A DNA stretch of 64,000 nt from Bicyclus anynana (taxonomy: Eukaryota > Arthropoda > Insecta > Lepidoptera > Nymphalidae): positions 8,402,501 to 8,466,500 of the forward strand of contig NC_069086.1 in the NCBI RefSeq assembly GCF_947172395.1, read 5' to 3'. Within the stretch, counting starts at the first letter, position 1; each line of letters begins with the position of its first letter. This document shows positions 1 through 10,305 of this stretch, one piece after another. Under the pieces are notes generated by a model that was given only the letters and a program-made list of their open reading frames with translations, made no database searches and had not been told where the DNA came from. Both the position numbers and the translations under genes were made by a program.

Positions 1-996
1 ATAATAATAGAGCTTTATTTAATTCCATATAAACCTAAAAACTAACACATTCTTATATTACATTTCTCAAATGGTAGGTATACATATATATATATTTTAT
101 CTAAGTATATTATATTTACATTTTTTTTTTTTTTTTAAATTCTAGTTTTATATGGACCCCCTAAGGGTAAAAGCCTCCTCCAATGCTTTCCACTTTTCCC
201 TATCTTTGGCTGCAGCTTGCCATTTCACTCCCGCTATTGTCTCTATCTCATCTGCCCATCTAGCAGCTGGGCGGCCTCTCGCTCTTGTGCCTATTGGACC
301 AGCCCATTTTAGTATTCTTTCAGTCCATCTTCTGTCAGTACATCTGGGCAGGTGACCTGCCCATTGCCATTTCCTTTTTAGGCAGTAAGTTAAGGCGTCG
401 GTTACTTTTGTTTTATTACGGATGTCCTCATTTCTCACCCTGTCTTTCAACTTAATGCCTAAGCAACTTCTTTCCATTCTTCTTTGCGTAGTCTGGATTT
501 TTCTTTTTGCTTTAACTTCAAGCGTCCAGGTTTGGCATCCGTAAGTGAGACAAGGTAGTATTTCCGAATCCATAACTATCTTTTTTGATGTGAGCGGAAG
601 CTGCGATTTAAATATCTCCTTACGAGCCCAGTATTTATTCCAGCTTATCGCCACTCTTCTGTCTAGTTCTGCTATATTTCTATCTTTGCTAAACGAAATC
701 TGTTTGCCTAGGTAGACGTACTTCTCTACATATTCGAGGGGGATGTTATTTACCAAGATAGGTACTGTGTTGTGATTAGTCATGACTTTCGTCTTGTCCA
801 GGTTCATCTCTAGTCCAACTCTTATGCTAGCCTGATTTAGGTCATTTATCATTATATTTAATTGATTTGGAGTTTCTGAAAATAAAATGATGTCGTCGGC
901 AAACCTGAGATGACTCAGAAAGTTATTATTTATTCGAATACCTTGCTTAGACCACGGCAAATCGTTCATTATGTGTTGCAGGACTGCTATGTCCAT
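1..996 (-). mobile_element. RTE-type non-LTR retrotransposon, 3' half (reverse transcriptase remnant)
   Basis: A minus-strand reading frame from about 996 down to 148 encodes the C-terminal half of a LINE reverse transcriptase. The catalytic FADD box (LRFADDIILF) is followed by the downstream RT/thumb region and by the RTE-type tail with the pattern RRMERSCLG, KRKWQWAGHLPR and GRPAARWADEI. The endonuclease domain and the first part of the RT are absent, as expected for 5' truncation. The part of the open frame above about 996 is read antisense through the adjoining CR1 3' end and is not RTE protein. Positions 1-147 are AT-rich and contain a T run at 121-136, probably the 3' UTR and tail. The family is confident; RTE is assigned from the tail pattern only. 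Confidence 0.8.
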
Positions 997-1021
997 ATAT
1001 ACATACATACATATAATATAT

Positions 1022-3990
1022 CTATGATGATAAAGAAAGATAGTGTTCACGAAGTCGATGTTTGAAGGTATCAACTGATGGGTTTTTTTTGAAAATGGTA
1101 TCTGGTAGAGAGTTCCACAGACGCGCTGCGATAACTGAAAAAGATTTAGCACAAAAAACAGTGTTATAGGGAGGCACAGATAGAGATTTTAATTTTACAC
1201 ACGAACGCACCGGTCTGAGACGGCGTGGGGATTCGCGGAAGAGCTCCCGCAAGTAGGAAGGAGAAGAGGTATTTAAGATTTTGAACAGCGTCGTGAGTAT
1301 ATGGATATTCCGGCGATGACGAATAGGGAGCCACTTCAGTTTATTACGGAAATAAGAAATACGGTCGAATTTGCGCAATCCGTATATGAATCGGATGCAC
1401 AAATTCTGAAGTCGATCGAGTTTGTCGAGTAGCTCCTCTGTCGCATCTAAATAACAAACGTCAGCGTAGTCAAGAATAGGAAGGAGAAGGGATTGGGCAA
1501 GTAAGATTTTACTTTTTTTTTACGAAAAGGAAGAAAATTTTGCAAACGCTTAAGGGAATGAAGCGAAAAATGGATCCGCCTACTAACCTCATTTATGTGG
1601 CCAGACCACGATAAGTTACAGTCAATTTTCAGCCCAAGATTTTTTGCTGTATTTGACAAGGGTATTGGTGTGCCGTCATATACTATAGGAGATAAATTTT
1701 TAAAATGAATACGACTCCGTAATTGTCGACCTCCTACAATCATGGCCTGCGACTTTCCAGGATTTACAAGTAGGCCATGTGCATCAGCCCATTTCTTCAC
1801 ATTTACCAAATCCACATTAACAATATCCACTGCCGAAACAAGATCCGTGACAGAAGCATGCCTATATAGTTGCAAGTCGTCTGCATAGAGGTGATAGTGA
1901 GAGGATATTACTTTGGTGATTTGATTTATAAAAATGGAGAATAAGAGAGGAGACAGGACTCCACCTTGGGGTACGCCAGCCGAGATGTCTGCCCACTCAG
2001 AAAGAGTTTCATCAAAGCTGACTCTCTGCCGTCGGCCAAAAAGATACGACCTGAACCATTCAATTACAGGCGGTGAAAGGTTTAAAGAGTGGAGAATGCC
2101 GAGGAGAACATCAAAATCCACCGAGTTGAACGCATTGCTAAAATCAAGAAGAATGAGTACAGTCAGATTCTTGTTATCCATAGCAATGCGAATGTCCTCG
2201 GTGACCTTGAGAAGTGCGGTGGTGGTGCTGTGCATTGGACGAAAACCAGACTGGTATGAACTCAAAAGATTATTGTGACAAAGGAAGAAGGAGAGTTGTC
2301 TAAAAACGGCATTTTCTAAGATTTTTGAGATAATGGGCAATATAGAAATAGGTCGATAGTCCGAGAAAGAGGAAGGGTTAGATATTTTAGGTAAAGGGAT
2401 AACATGGGCTAGCTTCCACGCGGTAGGAAAACATTTAGAGGTCAGGGAAAAATTTAGCACATGGCTGATAATTGGTGCTATAGCCTCACAGATGAGGCTA
2501 AGCATGTCTCGGCTTATGCCATCACACCCAACGGCTTTTGTGGAGATGTTGCGGATTGCTTTTTTAACTTCATCAACTGTGATATCCTGAAAGATGAAGT
2601 CATCGCAATTGTGAATGACACTAGCCAAATTTTGAAGAGTTTGGGATTTAGTTGTGGAAGGGATTTTGATTGGAGGGGTGGAAAAGTGTTTATTTAGGGA
2701 GTTAATGTCTACAGAAAGTTTGCAGGGAACAGATGATTTCCCAATTCCTTGAGAATTGAAAAACCTCCAGGATTGTGAAGATGAGGATTCTTTGATAAGG
2801 GAAAAAATATAACGGCGCTTCGCATCTCTGCACATCCTATTGCAGCGATTTCGCAATCTCTTATAGGCAGCTACATTGTCATCGCTGGGATACTTTTTAC
2901 AAAGACCTTTTGCTTTGTTTCTTTTAGCCATGAGCTTTTTAATTGTCGGAGTAAGCCAAGGGGCCGGAAAATGTTTGACTCTTATACGTTTAATAGGTGC
3001 ATGTGAGTCAAATAATCGAATAAGAGTCGAGCTAAGTATTCCAACCTTGTCATCTATAGACGATGCACTGTACAAAGGTGACCAGTCGAGTTTTGATACA
3101 TCATCATTAAAAGAGGCAAGATCAATCCCCTGGTAATTCCGTCGCAGAATAATCTTACTTTTACGTCTAGGTAATGATAAATTATAACTTAAAAAAAGGA
3201 GGTCATGGTAAGAAAAAGGAGCTGTTAATTGACCGTGGACAAGAACTTTATCAGGTTTGGAAACAACAATGAGGTCCAGTAGGGATGGAGTGCAATGCGG
3301 GGAAAAATGAGTAGCAGAAAGAGGTAGAATTTTCAGGTTCATTGAAGATATAATAGACTTCAATTGTAGAGATCGGTGGTCATTTTTCAATAAACAAGTA
3401 TTTAAGTCTCCCATGATAATTATGTGTTCATAGGAAGGGCTCAAATCGTCGAGTATATTATCGAACTCATTAAAGTAATTAATATTCATAGAAGGACTGT
3501 AGACAACACCAAGAAGAACTTTGGTATGATGAGAGGAAATTTCTATAAATAGGTACTCAAAATTCCCCGAGTAAGTATTAGGAGATTGAGTGATCACGGT
3601 AAAAGTGATGTTATCTTTGAGGTACATGCATACACCTCCTCCGCGTTTGCAGTTTCTGTCATTGCGAATTAGTGTAAAACCTGGAAGGGTGTATAGAGAA
3701 GTAGGAAGGGAAGGTTTTAGCCAGGATTCAGATATCAGAATTCCATCCACCTGAACGTCACTAAAAGATGCGAGAAGATCAGAAAAATGTGCCGGAATAC
3801 TCTGTGCGTTAATGTGTGCAAAATTGAGACAGTGAGAATTGTTTACTAGGAGAGATTTCAGTTTGGCATCCAGCGCACCTGTAGAACAATCACTATTGAA
3901 CGATAAACTACTGGCAGCACTATGAAACTCTTCGTTGTCAGAAGAACAGGAAAAATAATCATCATTAATAATATCAGTAAAATCTATCAT
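1022..3990 (-). pseudogene. CR1-like LINE ORF2: endonuclease plus reverse transcriptase, one frameshift
   Basis: The frame begins at 3990. It encodes an apurinic-type endonuclease domain (NAQSI near residue 62, ISESWL, a glycine-rich RNDRNCKRGGG segment, MGDLNT, SYHDLLFL) and then an LINE RT (DYRPISILP, GFRPMHST, LLDFSNAFNSVD, VPQGGVLSPLLF, catalytic YADDLQLY). It stops at 1447. A second frame from about 1500 to 1022 continues the protein with AQSLLLPILDYADV, then KWLPIRHRRNIH and SPSYLRELF, the typical CR1 C-terminus. The switch falls at an A9 run in the sense strand (plus positions about 1512-1521). Adding or removing bases there joins the frames, so this is a single-indel break, or a sequencing error, in an otherwise nearly intact ORF2. 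No ORF1 is seen upstream. A short TATG-type repeat follows the 3' end (about 1000-1020), where CR1 and the RTE remnant abut. Confidence 0.88.
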
Positions 3991-4344
3991 TATTAATAAA
4001 ATATATAATATAATATAAGCTAATAAACTAAAAATATATAAAATACTTATAAATAAATAATTATATATTATTACTTATTTAAAAAAAAAATAATAATAAC
4101 AATCAAAACTGCAAATTAATTAAAAAACATAAATTATTATCTCTAAAACAAAGAAGGTTTTATTCATAAATAGAAAAATTATTGGTCATAAGCGGGTACG
4201 AGTACATTTGTAATGCCTATGTTTGATAAAAATTTGAAATTGAATCGAAATGCAGCGTTCTTGTCTGTGAAATGCGTATTTTTTTAATTTAATTTTTATT
4301 AAGTTGCGAGCTGCGTCTGCAAAAAGAATTTAACATTGAATACA
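3991..4344. other. AT-rich non-coding stretch
   Basis: It is very AT-rich with A runs near 4080, and holds no open frame or recognisable element. The first bases are probably the 5' UTR or the insertion edge of the neighbouring CR1-like LINE. Confidence 0.5.
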
Positions 4345-4440
4345 GAGATACTAAATGGGTTCGATCCCCGACTGGGCCGATTGAGGTTTTCTTAATTGGT
4401 CCAGGTCTGGCTGGCTGGTGGGAGGCTTTGGCCGTAGCTA
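4345..4440 (+). mobile_element. tRNA-derived SINE (family A), left part of a split copy
   Basis: It carries the B-box-like stretch GGGTTCGATCCCCGACTGG and the family A core (GATTGAGGTTTTCTTAATTGG, then CTGGTGGGAGGCTTTGGCC). It matches the full-length copy at 54,451-54,741. The sequence leaves the family at GTAGCTA and resumes at 7784 with GTTACCATCCTACCG, which is where the intact copies continue. The A-box end is diverged or missing. Confidence 0.78.
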
Positions 4441-5235
4441 AAGTCTATTTATTTAAAGCAGAGACTGAAATGACAATTAGAAACGTCAAACATAAAAATA
4501 ATGTGACCAGCATATAAAGAATAAGGTTGTCCTAACGATTCTGATTCGATTAAAATCGATAAAAATAATACATTATACATAAGAAATAAAATAAATGTAC
4601 AAAATGTGTAATTACGATATCAATAACCAAAGTCACCGACATAGCTCAACGTGTCGCAAAGCTGAAGTGGCAAAGGGTGGGGCACATAGTTCGAAGAGTC
4701 GATGGTTGTTACGGTCCCAAGGTGCTGGATAGGCGTCCCTGCTCCAGAAAATGCATTGTTGATCGACCCCCCACTAGGTGGACTGAAGACATCAAGCGAG
4801 TCGCAGGTATTAGCTAATATAAATGCAGGCGGCTCAGTATCGTGAAGTCCCTACAAAAGGCCTATGTCCTGCATTGGACGTCCATCGGCTGATATGACGA
4901 TGATAATGAACATACCTATAATAATTCTTATACGTTTTTTACAACTTATAAATTACTTTATACTTACTATCCAATGATTAATAGTTTGCAATAAATACTT
5001 TTCATCGTAATCGAATTATAAATACAATTTATTGAGTAGGTACATTGATAAAATCGTAAATTAGTTAAATATTTTCATCAATAATAATAAATTTTTTGGT
5101 TCATAGCTGACAAATCGATACTAAGCAATCATTTAATTTCTGAATATCGATTTTGTGACGTCCCTATTTACTGCATATAAAAATCAGGCAACACATGAAA
5201 CGTCATTTTTGTCTCTGTAGAGAAAAAACACACTA
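4441..5235. mobile_element. TA-flanked terminal-inverted-repeat element (mariner/MITE-like) inside a SINE
   Basis: The two ends are imperfect inverted repeats of about 35 bp. The left end reads AAGTCTATTTATTTAAAGC, and the reverse complement of the right end reads TAGTGTGTTTTTTCTCTAC; both continue into CAGAGAC and AAATGAC. Each is bordered by TA from the SINE target, as expected for a TA target-site duplication. No transposase frame remains, so it is non-autonomous at about 795 bp. It contains an RTE-derived piece (4636-4915), either a later insertion or captured DNA. Assignment to the Tc1/mariner group is an inference from the TA target. Confidence 0.6.
4636..4915 (+). mobile_element. RTE-type LINE 3' end fragment
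   Basis: It reads through the RTE C-terminal coding tail (products resembling KWQRVGHIVRR and RPTRWTEDIKRVAG) and into the short 3' UTR, ending near the GATGATAATG repeat. It matches the fragments at 21,755, 35,640 and 45,965. Stops and frameshifts are present, so it is a dead 5'-truncated copy. Confidence 0.75.
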
Positions 5236-5247
5236 TAGTTACCATCC

Positions 5248-7783
5248 TTTTTTTTTTTGTTTAGTTAAGTCCATCAGTGATCAGTCAGTCGACTATAAAC
5301 TGATTTTTTGATAGAAGAGGATGTTTTTTAGGTTGGAGGTCGCTACATTAAGCGCCTCTTCGTGTTATGGTCATACATTGGTTGGTCCACCACACAACTC
5401 TTCCACGGTGGATCGCTTTAGCCTTTTTGTCTTACCAGGCGTTGTTAGCTATTTGGCAAGACTGTTTGTGTGCTCTAGTAGTCTGCTTTTGTGTTTTATT
5501 GTGTTTTTTGTTATTTCTTCCTTGACTGTCGGCATTTCGAGATATTCATGCATGTCCGCTGTTTTAGTGAACCAGGGAGCATTTAATATTGTACGGAATA
5601 CTAGGTTCTGATATCTCTGGAGTATTTCTATATTGGAATGACTGGCTGTGCCCCACAACTTTAAGCCATACGTCCAGATTGGTTTTAGAACGCTCTTGTA
5701 CACTAGTACTTTGTTATTAAGCGATAGTCTAGAGTGACGGCCGAGTAGCCACATTAACGATCTTGTGCGAATACGGAGCTCTTCACTCTTCTTTTTTATG
5801 TGTGCTTGCCAAGTCTGCCTTCTATCCAGATGAAATCCTAAATATTTGGCTTCATTGCTTTGTGGTAGAGTCTCTTTACCAAGCTTTATCTCTGGACAAT
5901 TTTCGGGTCTAAGTGTAAATGTGACGTGAGTCGATTTGGACGCGCTGGCCTTGATTCTCCATGTTCGCATCCACTGATCTATGTTATTTAGATGGCTCTG
6001 AAGTTTTTGTGATGCCACTTTAGGATTTGAGTTACTACTTAGCGCCGCAGTGTCATCAGCAAGCGTTGCAGTGAGGATACCTGGTGTATCAGGTAAGTCA
6101 GCAGTATACAGCGTATAGAGCACAGGTCCCAACACTGATCCTTGCGGGACGCCTGACTTGATCTCGTAAAACTCAGAACTGTCGTCACCCTCTACAACTT
6201 GGAATATTCTGTCTTCCAAGTAAGATTTCAGCAGAGCATAAACATTGTGTGGGAAGTCCTTTTTTATTTTGTATAATAAGCCTTTATGCCACACTCTGTC
6301 AAAAGCCTGTTGAACGTCCAAGAAAGCCGCCGAGCAGTATTCTTTCTTTTCGAGAGACTTTCTTATTTTGTTGACCACTTTATGTACCTGCTCTACAGTC
6401 GAGTGACCCTCCCTAAAGCCAAATTGGTGGTCTGGTATGAGAGCTTCCTTGGAAATGTGTACTTTTAGACGTTGTAGAAATAACTTTTCGAAAAGCTTTG
6501 ACAACACAGGTAGGAGACTGATAGGTCTGTATGATGATACTAAGAAGTGATCTTTTCCAGGTTTTGGAATCATGACTATTTGTGATATTGTCCAGGTCTG
6601 TGGATAGTATGATATTCTTAGTATACCATTAAAGAGGGTTGTAAGATAGACAATGGCTTTTTTTGGTAGATTTTTAAGAACTTCTGCAGTTATTAGATCG
6701 AAGCCTGGTGCTTTTCTATTTTCAAGATGTTTTATAGCTCTCAGAACTTCAGCTGTAGTAAAACTCTTGATAGGAAGACTCAATTGGTGGTCGCTACCCA
6801 AATAATTATCAATCTCCGCCTCATTGTTGTAGATTTCGTCACTATCGTTTAGCGTAAATATTTTTTCCAGGAATTTTGCGAATACCTCTGCTTTTTGCAA
6901 GTCTGTTTTTGCCCAGGTATTTCCATCTATTTTTAGGGGATGTGACTGAGTCTTCGGACTTGTACTCGATTTTGTAGCCTTCCATAATGAATATTCATTA
7001 TTACCCGTTGATGACATGTACTCTATCTTGTTCTGAAGTGTTTCATTTTCTATATCTTTAAGATAAGTCTTTAATTCGAATATCGCTTTCTGAAGTCTAG
7101 TTCTATCTACTGATCTTCTTTGACTTTGCCATATTCTTCTTAAACGCCTTTTTTCAAGTACTTTATGTTTTATTGTCATTGGGACATTTTGGAATGCTGT
7201 TTTCTTAGTTCTGAGCTCCGGAGTACTCAGCCAACATGCCTTTTGCACCATTTTTGTGAAATTAATTGTTGCCATTTCAATTTCCTCCTCTGTCTTTAGA
7301 CGTATGTTAAGGTTTAGGTTATCACTAACATACTCACTAAATGCAAACAAATCAGTTTTCTTATTGTAGAGATGCTGTTTAGGGATTCTTTCAATTATTG
7401 TCGTACTGATTGTAGCAATGACAGGTGAGTGGTCATCTGATGTGTCATAGCAGCTTTCAACATTCAAGTAGTGTTCTGTAAAACCTTTGTAGATGAAAAA
7501 ATCCAGAAGATCTGGTTTTCTGTTGGAATCAGCAGGAAAGTATGTGGGTTGTCCTGTGCTAAGCGCTTTAGCATTGTTTTTGTCCATTGCGTTTTTTAAT
7601 TCTCTACCCCTTGTTAGAGTTAATCTAGAAGCCCAGCATTGGTTCTTTGCATTCCAATCCCCACCTGCTAAGAATCTTGGTCCCAAAGATTTAATGTAGT
7701 TGGTGAAATTTGTTTCTACTATCTTATGCTTCGGGGGACAGTACACAGCACTTATATTAAAAATACCAACTTTGTCATGTACA
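5248..7783 (-). mobile_element. Jockey-type LINE, 5'-truncated, with 14-bp target-site duplication
   Basis: The sense strand is minus. The 3' end is an A run (T run at 5248-5258 on plus). ATAGTTACCATCCT occurs at 5235-5248 and again at 7784-7797, immediately outside the two ends, giving a 14-bp target-site duplication. The insertion is 5'-truncated: the endonuclease domain starts part-way through. A single uninterrupted frame covers most of the element and the 3' UTR is about 190 bp. Intact coding and an exact duplication suggest a fairly young insertion. Confidence 0.88.
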
Positions 7784-7794
7784 ATAGTTACCAT
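5449..7794 (-). CDS. Jockey-type LINE ORF2 (partial endonuclease, complete reverse transcriptase)
   Basis: An open frame of 781 codons. Residues 1 to about 125 are the later part of a Jockey-clade endonuclease (VYCPPKHK, GGDWNAKNQCWASR, SDDHSPVIA). The RT follows: SYRPISLLPVLSKLFEK, HQFGFREGHSTVEQVH, AAFLDVQQAFDRVWH, SGVPQGSVLGPVLY, and a catalytic LADD box (ATLADDTAALS) in place of the usual YADD or FADD. The C-terminus has the Jockey pattern KYLGFHLDRRQTWQAHI and LKLWGTAS. The first Met (MVTI) lies in the target-site duplication and is not the native start, so the natural N-terminus and ORF1 are missing. It would copy LINE RNA at a nicked target if complete; here the endonuclease is truncated. 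Confidence 0.88.
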   Translation of the reverse strand: MVTIVHDKVGIFNISAVYCPPKHKIVETNFTNYIKSLGPRFLAGGDWNAKNQCWASRLTLTRGRELKNAMDKNNAKALSTGQPTYFPADSNRKPDLLDFFIYKGFTEHYLNVESCYDTSDDHSPVIATISTTIIERIPKQHLYNKKTDLFAFSEYVSDNLNLNIRLKTEEEIEMATINFTKMVQKACWLSTPELRTKKTAFQNVPMTIKHKVLEKRRLRRIWQSQRRSVDRTRLQKAIFELKTYLKDIENETLQNKIEYMSSTGNNEYSLWKATKSSTSPKTQSHPLKIDGNTWAKTDLQKAEVFAKFLEKIFTLNDSDEIYNNEAEIDNYLGSDHQLSLPIKSFTTAEVLRAIKHLENRKAPGFDLITAEVLKNLPKKAIVYLTTLFNGILRISYYPQTWTISQIVMIPKPGKDHFLVSSYRPISLLPVLSKLFEKLFLQRLKVHISKEALIPDHQFGFREGHSTVEQVHKVVNKIRKSLEKKEYCSAAFLDVQQAFDRVWHKGLLYKIKKDFPHNVYALLKSYLEDRIFQVVEGDDSSEFYEIKSGVPQGSVLGPVLYTLYTADLPDTPGILTATLADDTAALSSNSNPKVASQKLQSHLNNIDQWMRTWRIKASASKSTHVTFTLRPENCPEIKLGKETLPQSNEAKYLGFHLDRRQTWQAHIKKKSEELRIRTRSLMWLLGRHSRLSLNNKVLVYKSVLKPIWTYGLKLWGTASHSNIEILQRYQNLVFRTILNAPWFTKTADMHEYLEMPTVKEEITKNTIKHKSRLLEHTNSLAK

Positions 7795-7935
7795 CCTACC
7801 GACAAATACGTACTTAGCGTTCCGGTAAGTACGATGTCGTGTAGAAACAGAAAGAGGTGCGGATTTTCATCCTCCTCCTAACAAGTTAGCCCGCTTCCAT
7901 CTTAGATTGCATCATCACTTACCTACCATAAAAAT
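7784..7935 (+). mobile_element. tRNA-derived SINE (family A), right part of the split copy
   Basis: It resumes the SINE consensus at GTTACCATCCTACCG and runs through GGATTTTCATCCTCCTCC, CGCTTCCATCTTAGATTGC and CATCACTTACC, then an A-rich tail near 7930-7955. Together with 4345-4440 it makes one SINE interrupted by about 3.3 kb. Confidence 0.8.
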
Positions 7936-7984
7936 AATAATAAAAAAAAAAACATCACACTAATGGTAATAATTATTTTAAGAG

Positions 7985-8298
7985 CCAAAGTTTGTGTGTA
8001 AATGCATGTGTGTTTATGTACCGGTACTCCTTCACACCGCAACTGCTGAACCGACTTGGCTAAAGTTTGGAATGGACGTAGACGAGTGTGACTTTTACGA
8101 ACAACACGACTAAAGTAAAACTTCTTTAGCTCTCCCTCTCAATGTTCGTTCGCCTCGACCGATTACACTTTTCGTAACGCATTAATTACCTTACTTCTCA
8201 AGTCAAGCATGTGGAAAAAGTTTTACTTTTAAATCCATGGTGATTTATGAAAAACATAGTTTCAATCAAACGGAATTGCGGGCGTCCAATAGTCTATT
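7985..8298 (+). mobile_element. Helitron-like non-autonomous repeat (GCGGGCGTCC type), rearranged
   Basis: The left end has the family pattern (AAAGTTTGTGTGTAAATG, TGGCTAAAGTTTGGAATGG) and the right end has GCGGGCGTCCAATAGT, close to the family end GCGGGCGTCCGCTAGT. The middle is unlike other copies and may be a nested insertion. The Helitron label is inferred from the CTAG-type end. Confidence 0.5.
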
Positions 8299-8803
8299 AC
8301 AGAGGTAGTTAAATAAATATATTAAAAACTGATTTAAAAGCAGAAAGAGTCATCAAAAATTTAATAATTATCTAATAGAGTGATACTAAATACATAGTTA
8401 TCACTCAATTAGATAATAATAATCAATAGTAATAGTAATAAATTGAGTGATATTTTAAATTAAGTAACATTTTTTAAGCTTTGATATGAATAGGAACAAT
8501 TGTTTTATTTCTCTCAGTCTCATGACGATAGGAAGGAGATAGATACTATCTTTGTAGGATGTACCAGTTTTATAAAAGTATTATTGTAATTAGTATAAAA
8601 GTATTATTGCTTCATTGGTTTAAGAAAAAAGAAAGTATTCAAAAATGTAGTCAGGTAAGTTTATAAATAATAGGTTACAATAAAAAAAACAATAACGGAA
8701 TATTTACTAAATATTTCTGGATAAACGTGGATGAAAATCCACCCACACAAAGGTGAGGGTGTCCAGTAGTAGGTAGATAATAATAATTCGATACACAAAA
8801 CAG
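8299..8803. other. AT-rich non-coding stretch downstream of the GDPD genes
   Basis: No gene or clear repeat is seen. There are several direct repeats of AT-rich words (ATAAAAGTATTATTG twice near 8570-8610) and a short stretch near 8745-8775 resembling the end of a repeat. Confidence 0.4.
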
Positions 8804-8809
8804 TTTATT
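8804..8809 (-). promoter_or_regulatory. poly(A) signal of the downstream GDPD gene
   Basis: AATAAA on the minus strand (TTTATT on plus), about 60 nt after the stop codon at 8868. It is the first canonical signal after the gene. Confidence 0.7.
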
Positions 8810-8867
8810 GTACATAATTACTTTCTTTCGTACATGTAAGTTAACACTTGGCAATGTGCACAGGAAC

Positions 8868-9971
8868 TCAACAGGGTCCTCTAACGCGAACTAATACTTC
8901 AGGGTGATCGATAAAAAAACCGTCAATACCGGCGTTGATGAAAGCCCTAATTTCGCCTTCCAGATTTCCAAAATCATTAGGGTTATTACCTCTCTGAAAT
9001 CTTCTGGGCAAATACAAATTCTCAGCTCGGAATGTCCACGGTGTCACTAGCAAACCTACTGCGTGCGCATCACGAACGAAACTTGTTGGTTGCCCCAAAT
9101 TGTTAAAGAGATCCCGAGGAATGATGTAACTTTTGGAAGGTCCTACAGCAGATGCATACTTGGCTACATTTGCAAGCCCATTCGGAGTTGCCATTTGTCC
9201 ATAAGTTATATTATTACCTAGTAACGACTGATCGTATGGTATTTTAGATCTTTCGTCAAATAATTGAACTAATCTTAGATCAGTAATTTTTTTCAACATC
9301 TTCAAATTATCTACTTCAAAAGATTGAATGAATGCTGGTGCTCCCTTTCCGATGTAACCGTTTTTATGAAAAATGTCAACCACTTTCCTTTCCATCGGCA
9401 ATCCCAGGCGTTGAAAATGACTACTATATTTCAATTCGGGGTAGATACCGATAGTGCGATTCTTAACTGTTTCCAGAGCTTTGACCAAATCAATAATTTC
9501 TTGAAAAGTTGGTATATCTAGGGATCCATCCATTCGAGCGTTATGCTTTCGTATAAGTGGTATAGGTTCTGTGCTTCTCAGAGATTTTATTTCAGCAAGT
9601 GTAAAGTCTTCTGAAAACCATCCATTCACAAGATTTCCGCTAACTCTTTGTGTTCGTCGTCGTGACGCAAATTCTGGACGTTGAGCTACATCAGTCGAGA
9701 CTCCTAGTTGGTTTTCATGCCTTGCGATTATATGTCCATCACGTGTTACAACTAGGTCTGGCTCAACGTAATCTGCTCCCATATCTATGGCTAAAGCGTA
9801 AGAGCCGAGGGTGTGTTCGGACACATAGCCGCTAGCTCCTCGATGAGCAACCACGGTTGGCTTGCAGTCATCAGCTCCGCGTCTGTTTGATTTTGTGGTT
9901 TGTTTGGTAGCAACGTTTGACACATTTAAAATAAAACACACACATATTACAAACAAGCGTCCGTCCATCAT
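8868..9971 (-). CDS. Glycerophosphodiester phosphodiesterase, bacterial GlpQ type, copy 1
   Basis: A complete 367-codon frame without introns. Enzymes of this family hydrolyse glycerophosphodiesters (deacylated phospholipids) to glycerol-3-phosphate and an alcohol. A hydrophobic N-terminus (about residues 5-20, RLFVICVCFILNVSNVA) looks like a signal peptide, so the product is probably secreted. The catalytic signature is present: His43-Arg44 in AHRGASGY, Glu52 in EHT, metal ligands Glu70 and Asp72 in EPDL, the second catalytic His85 in ARHEN, and a third acidic ligand near residue 179 in YPELK. The insertion pattern and length fit periplasmic GlpQ proteins rather than the usual animal GDE family. 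It lies 334 bp downstream of, and in the same direction as, a close paralogue (about two thirds identical by eye), so it is a tandem duplicate. Intron absence and bacterial affinity suggest horizontal transfer; this is inference pending a tree. The start is a double Met (MMDG). Confidence 0.93.
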   Translation of the reverse strand: MMDGRLFVICVCFILNVSNVATKQTTKSNRRGADDCKPTVVAHRGASGYVSEHTLGSYALAIDMGADYVEPDLVVTRDGHIIARHENQLGVSTDVAQRPEFASRRRTQRVSGNLVNGWFSEDFTLAEIKSLRSTEPIPLIRKHNARMDGSLDIPTFQEIIDLVKALETVKNRTIGIYPELKYSSHFQRLGLPMERKVVDIFHKNGYIGKGAPAFIQSFEVDNLKMLKKITDLRLVQLFDERSKIPYDQSLLGNNITYGQMATPNGLANVAKYASAVGPSKSYIIPRDLFNNLGQPTSFVRDAHAVGLLVTPWTFRAENLYLPRRFQRGNNPNDFGNLEGEIRAFINAGIDGFFIDHPEVLVRVRGPC

Positions 9972-10305
9972 TTATAGTTATTAATTATGAAAAATATTTG
10001 CTATCAAATAAGCTATGTTATCTTATTATAAATAATTAATTACAACTTTCAAATCCTAATTACAAAATTTCCTAAAAACATGATTTGTTATTTTTATCTT
10101 AGTTCTTATCTCACAACCCACTGAATGTCTGATTACACTATTCTGTAGTTGAAAATAGGTTATAAATAATTATTCATTGATAAAAGTTTGTTCCAATGTT
10201 AAAGTTTCAAATATTTTTTAATTTTAATTTTAAATTTCATTAGCTGGACTTTTATCTGTATTATACTACATCTGCAATATCACTAGCTCTTATCATTTAT
10301 CATTA

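Noticed and set aside
152..355. Plus-strand open frames within 1-3990 and 5300-7700
   Set aside because: All are antisense to LINE reverse-transcriptase frames with clear motifs on the other strand.
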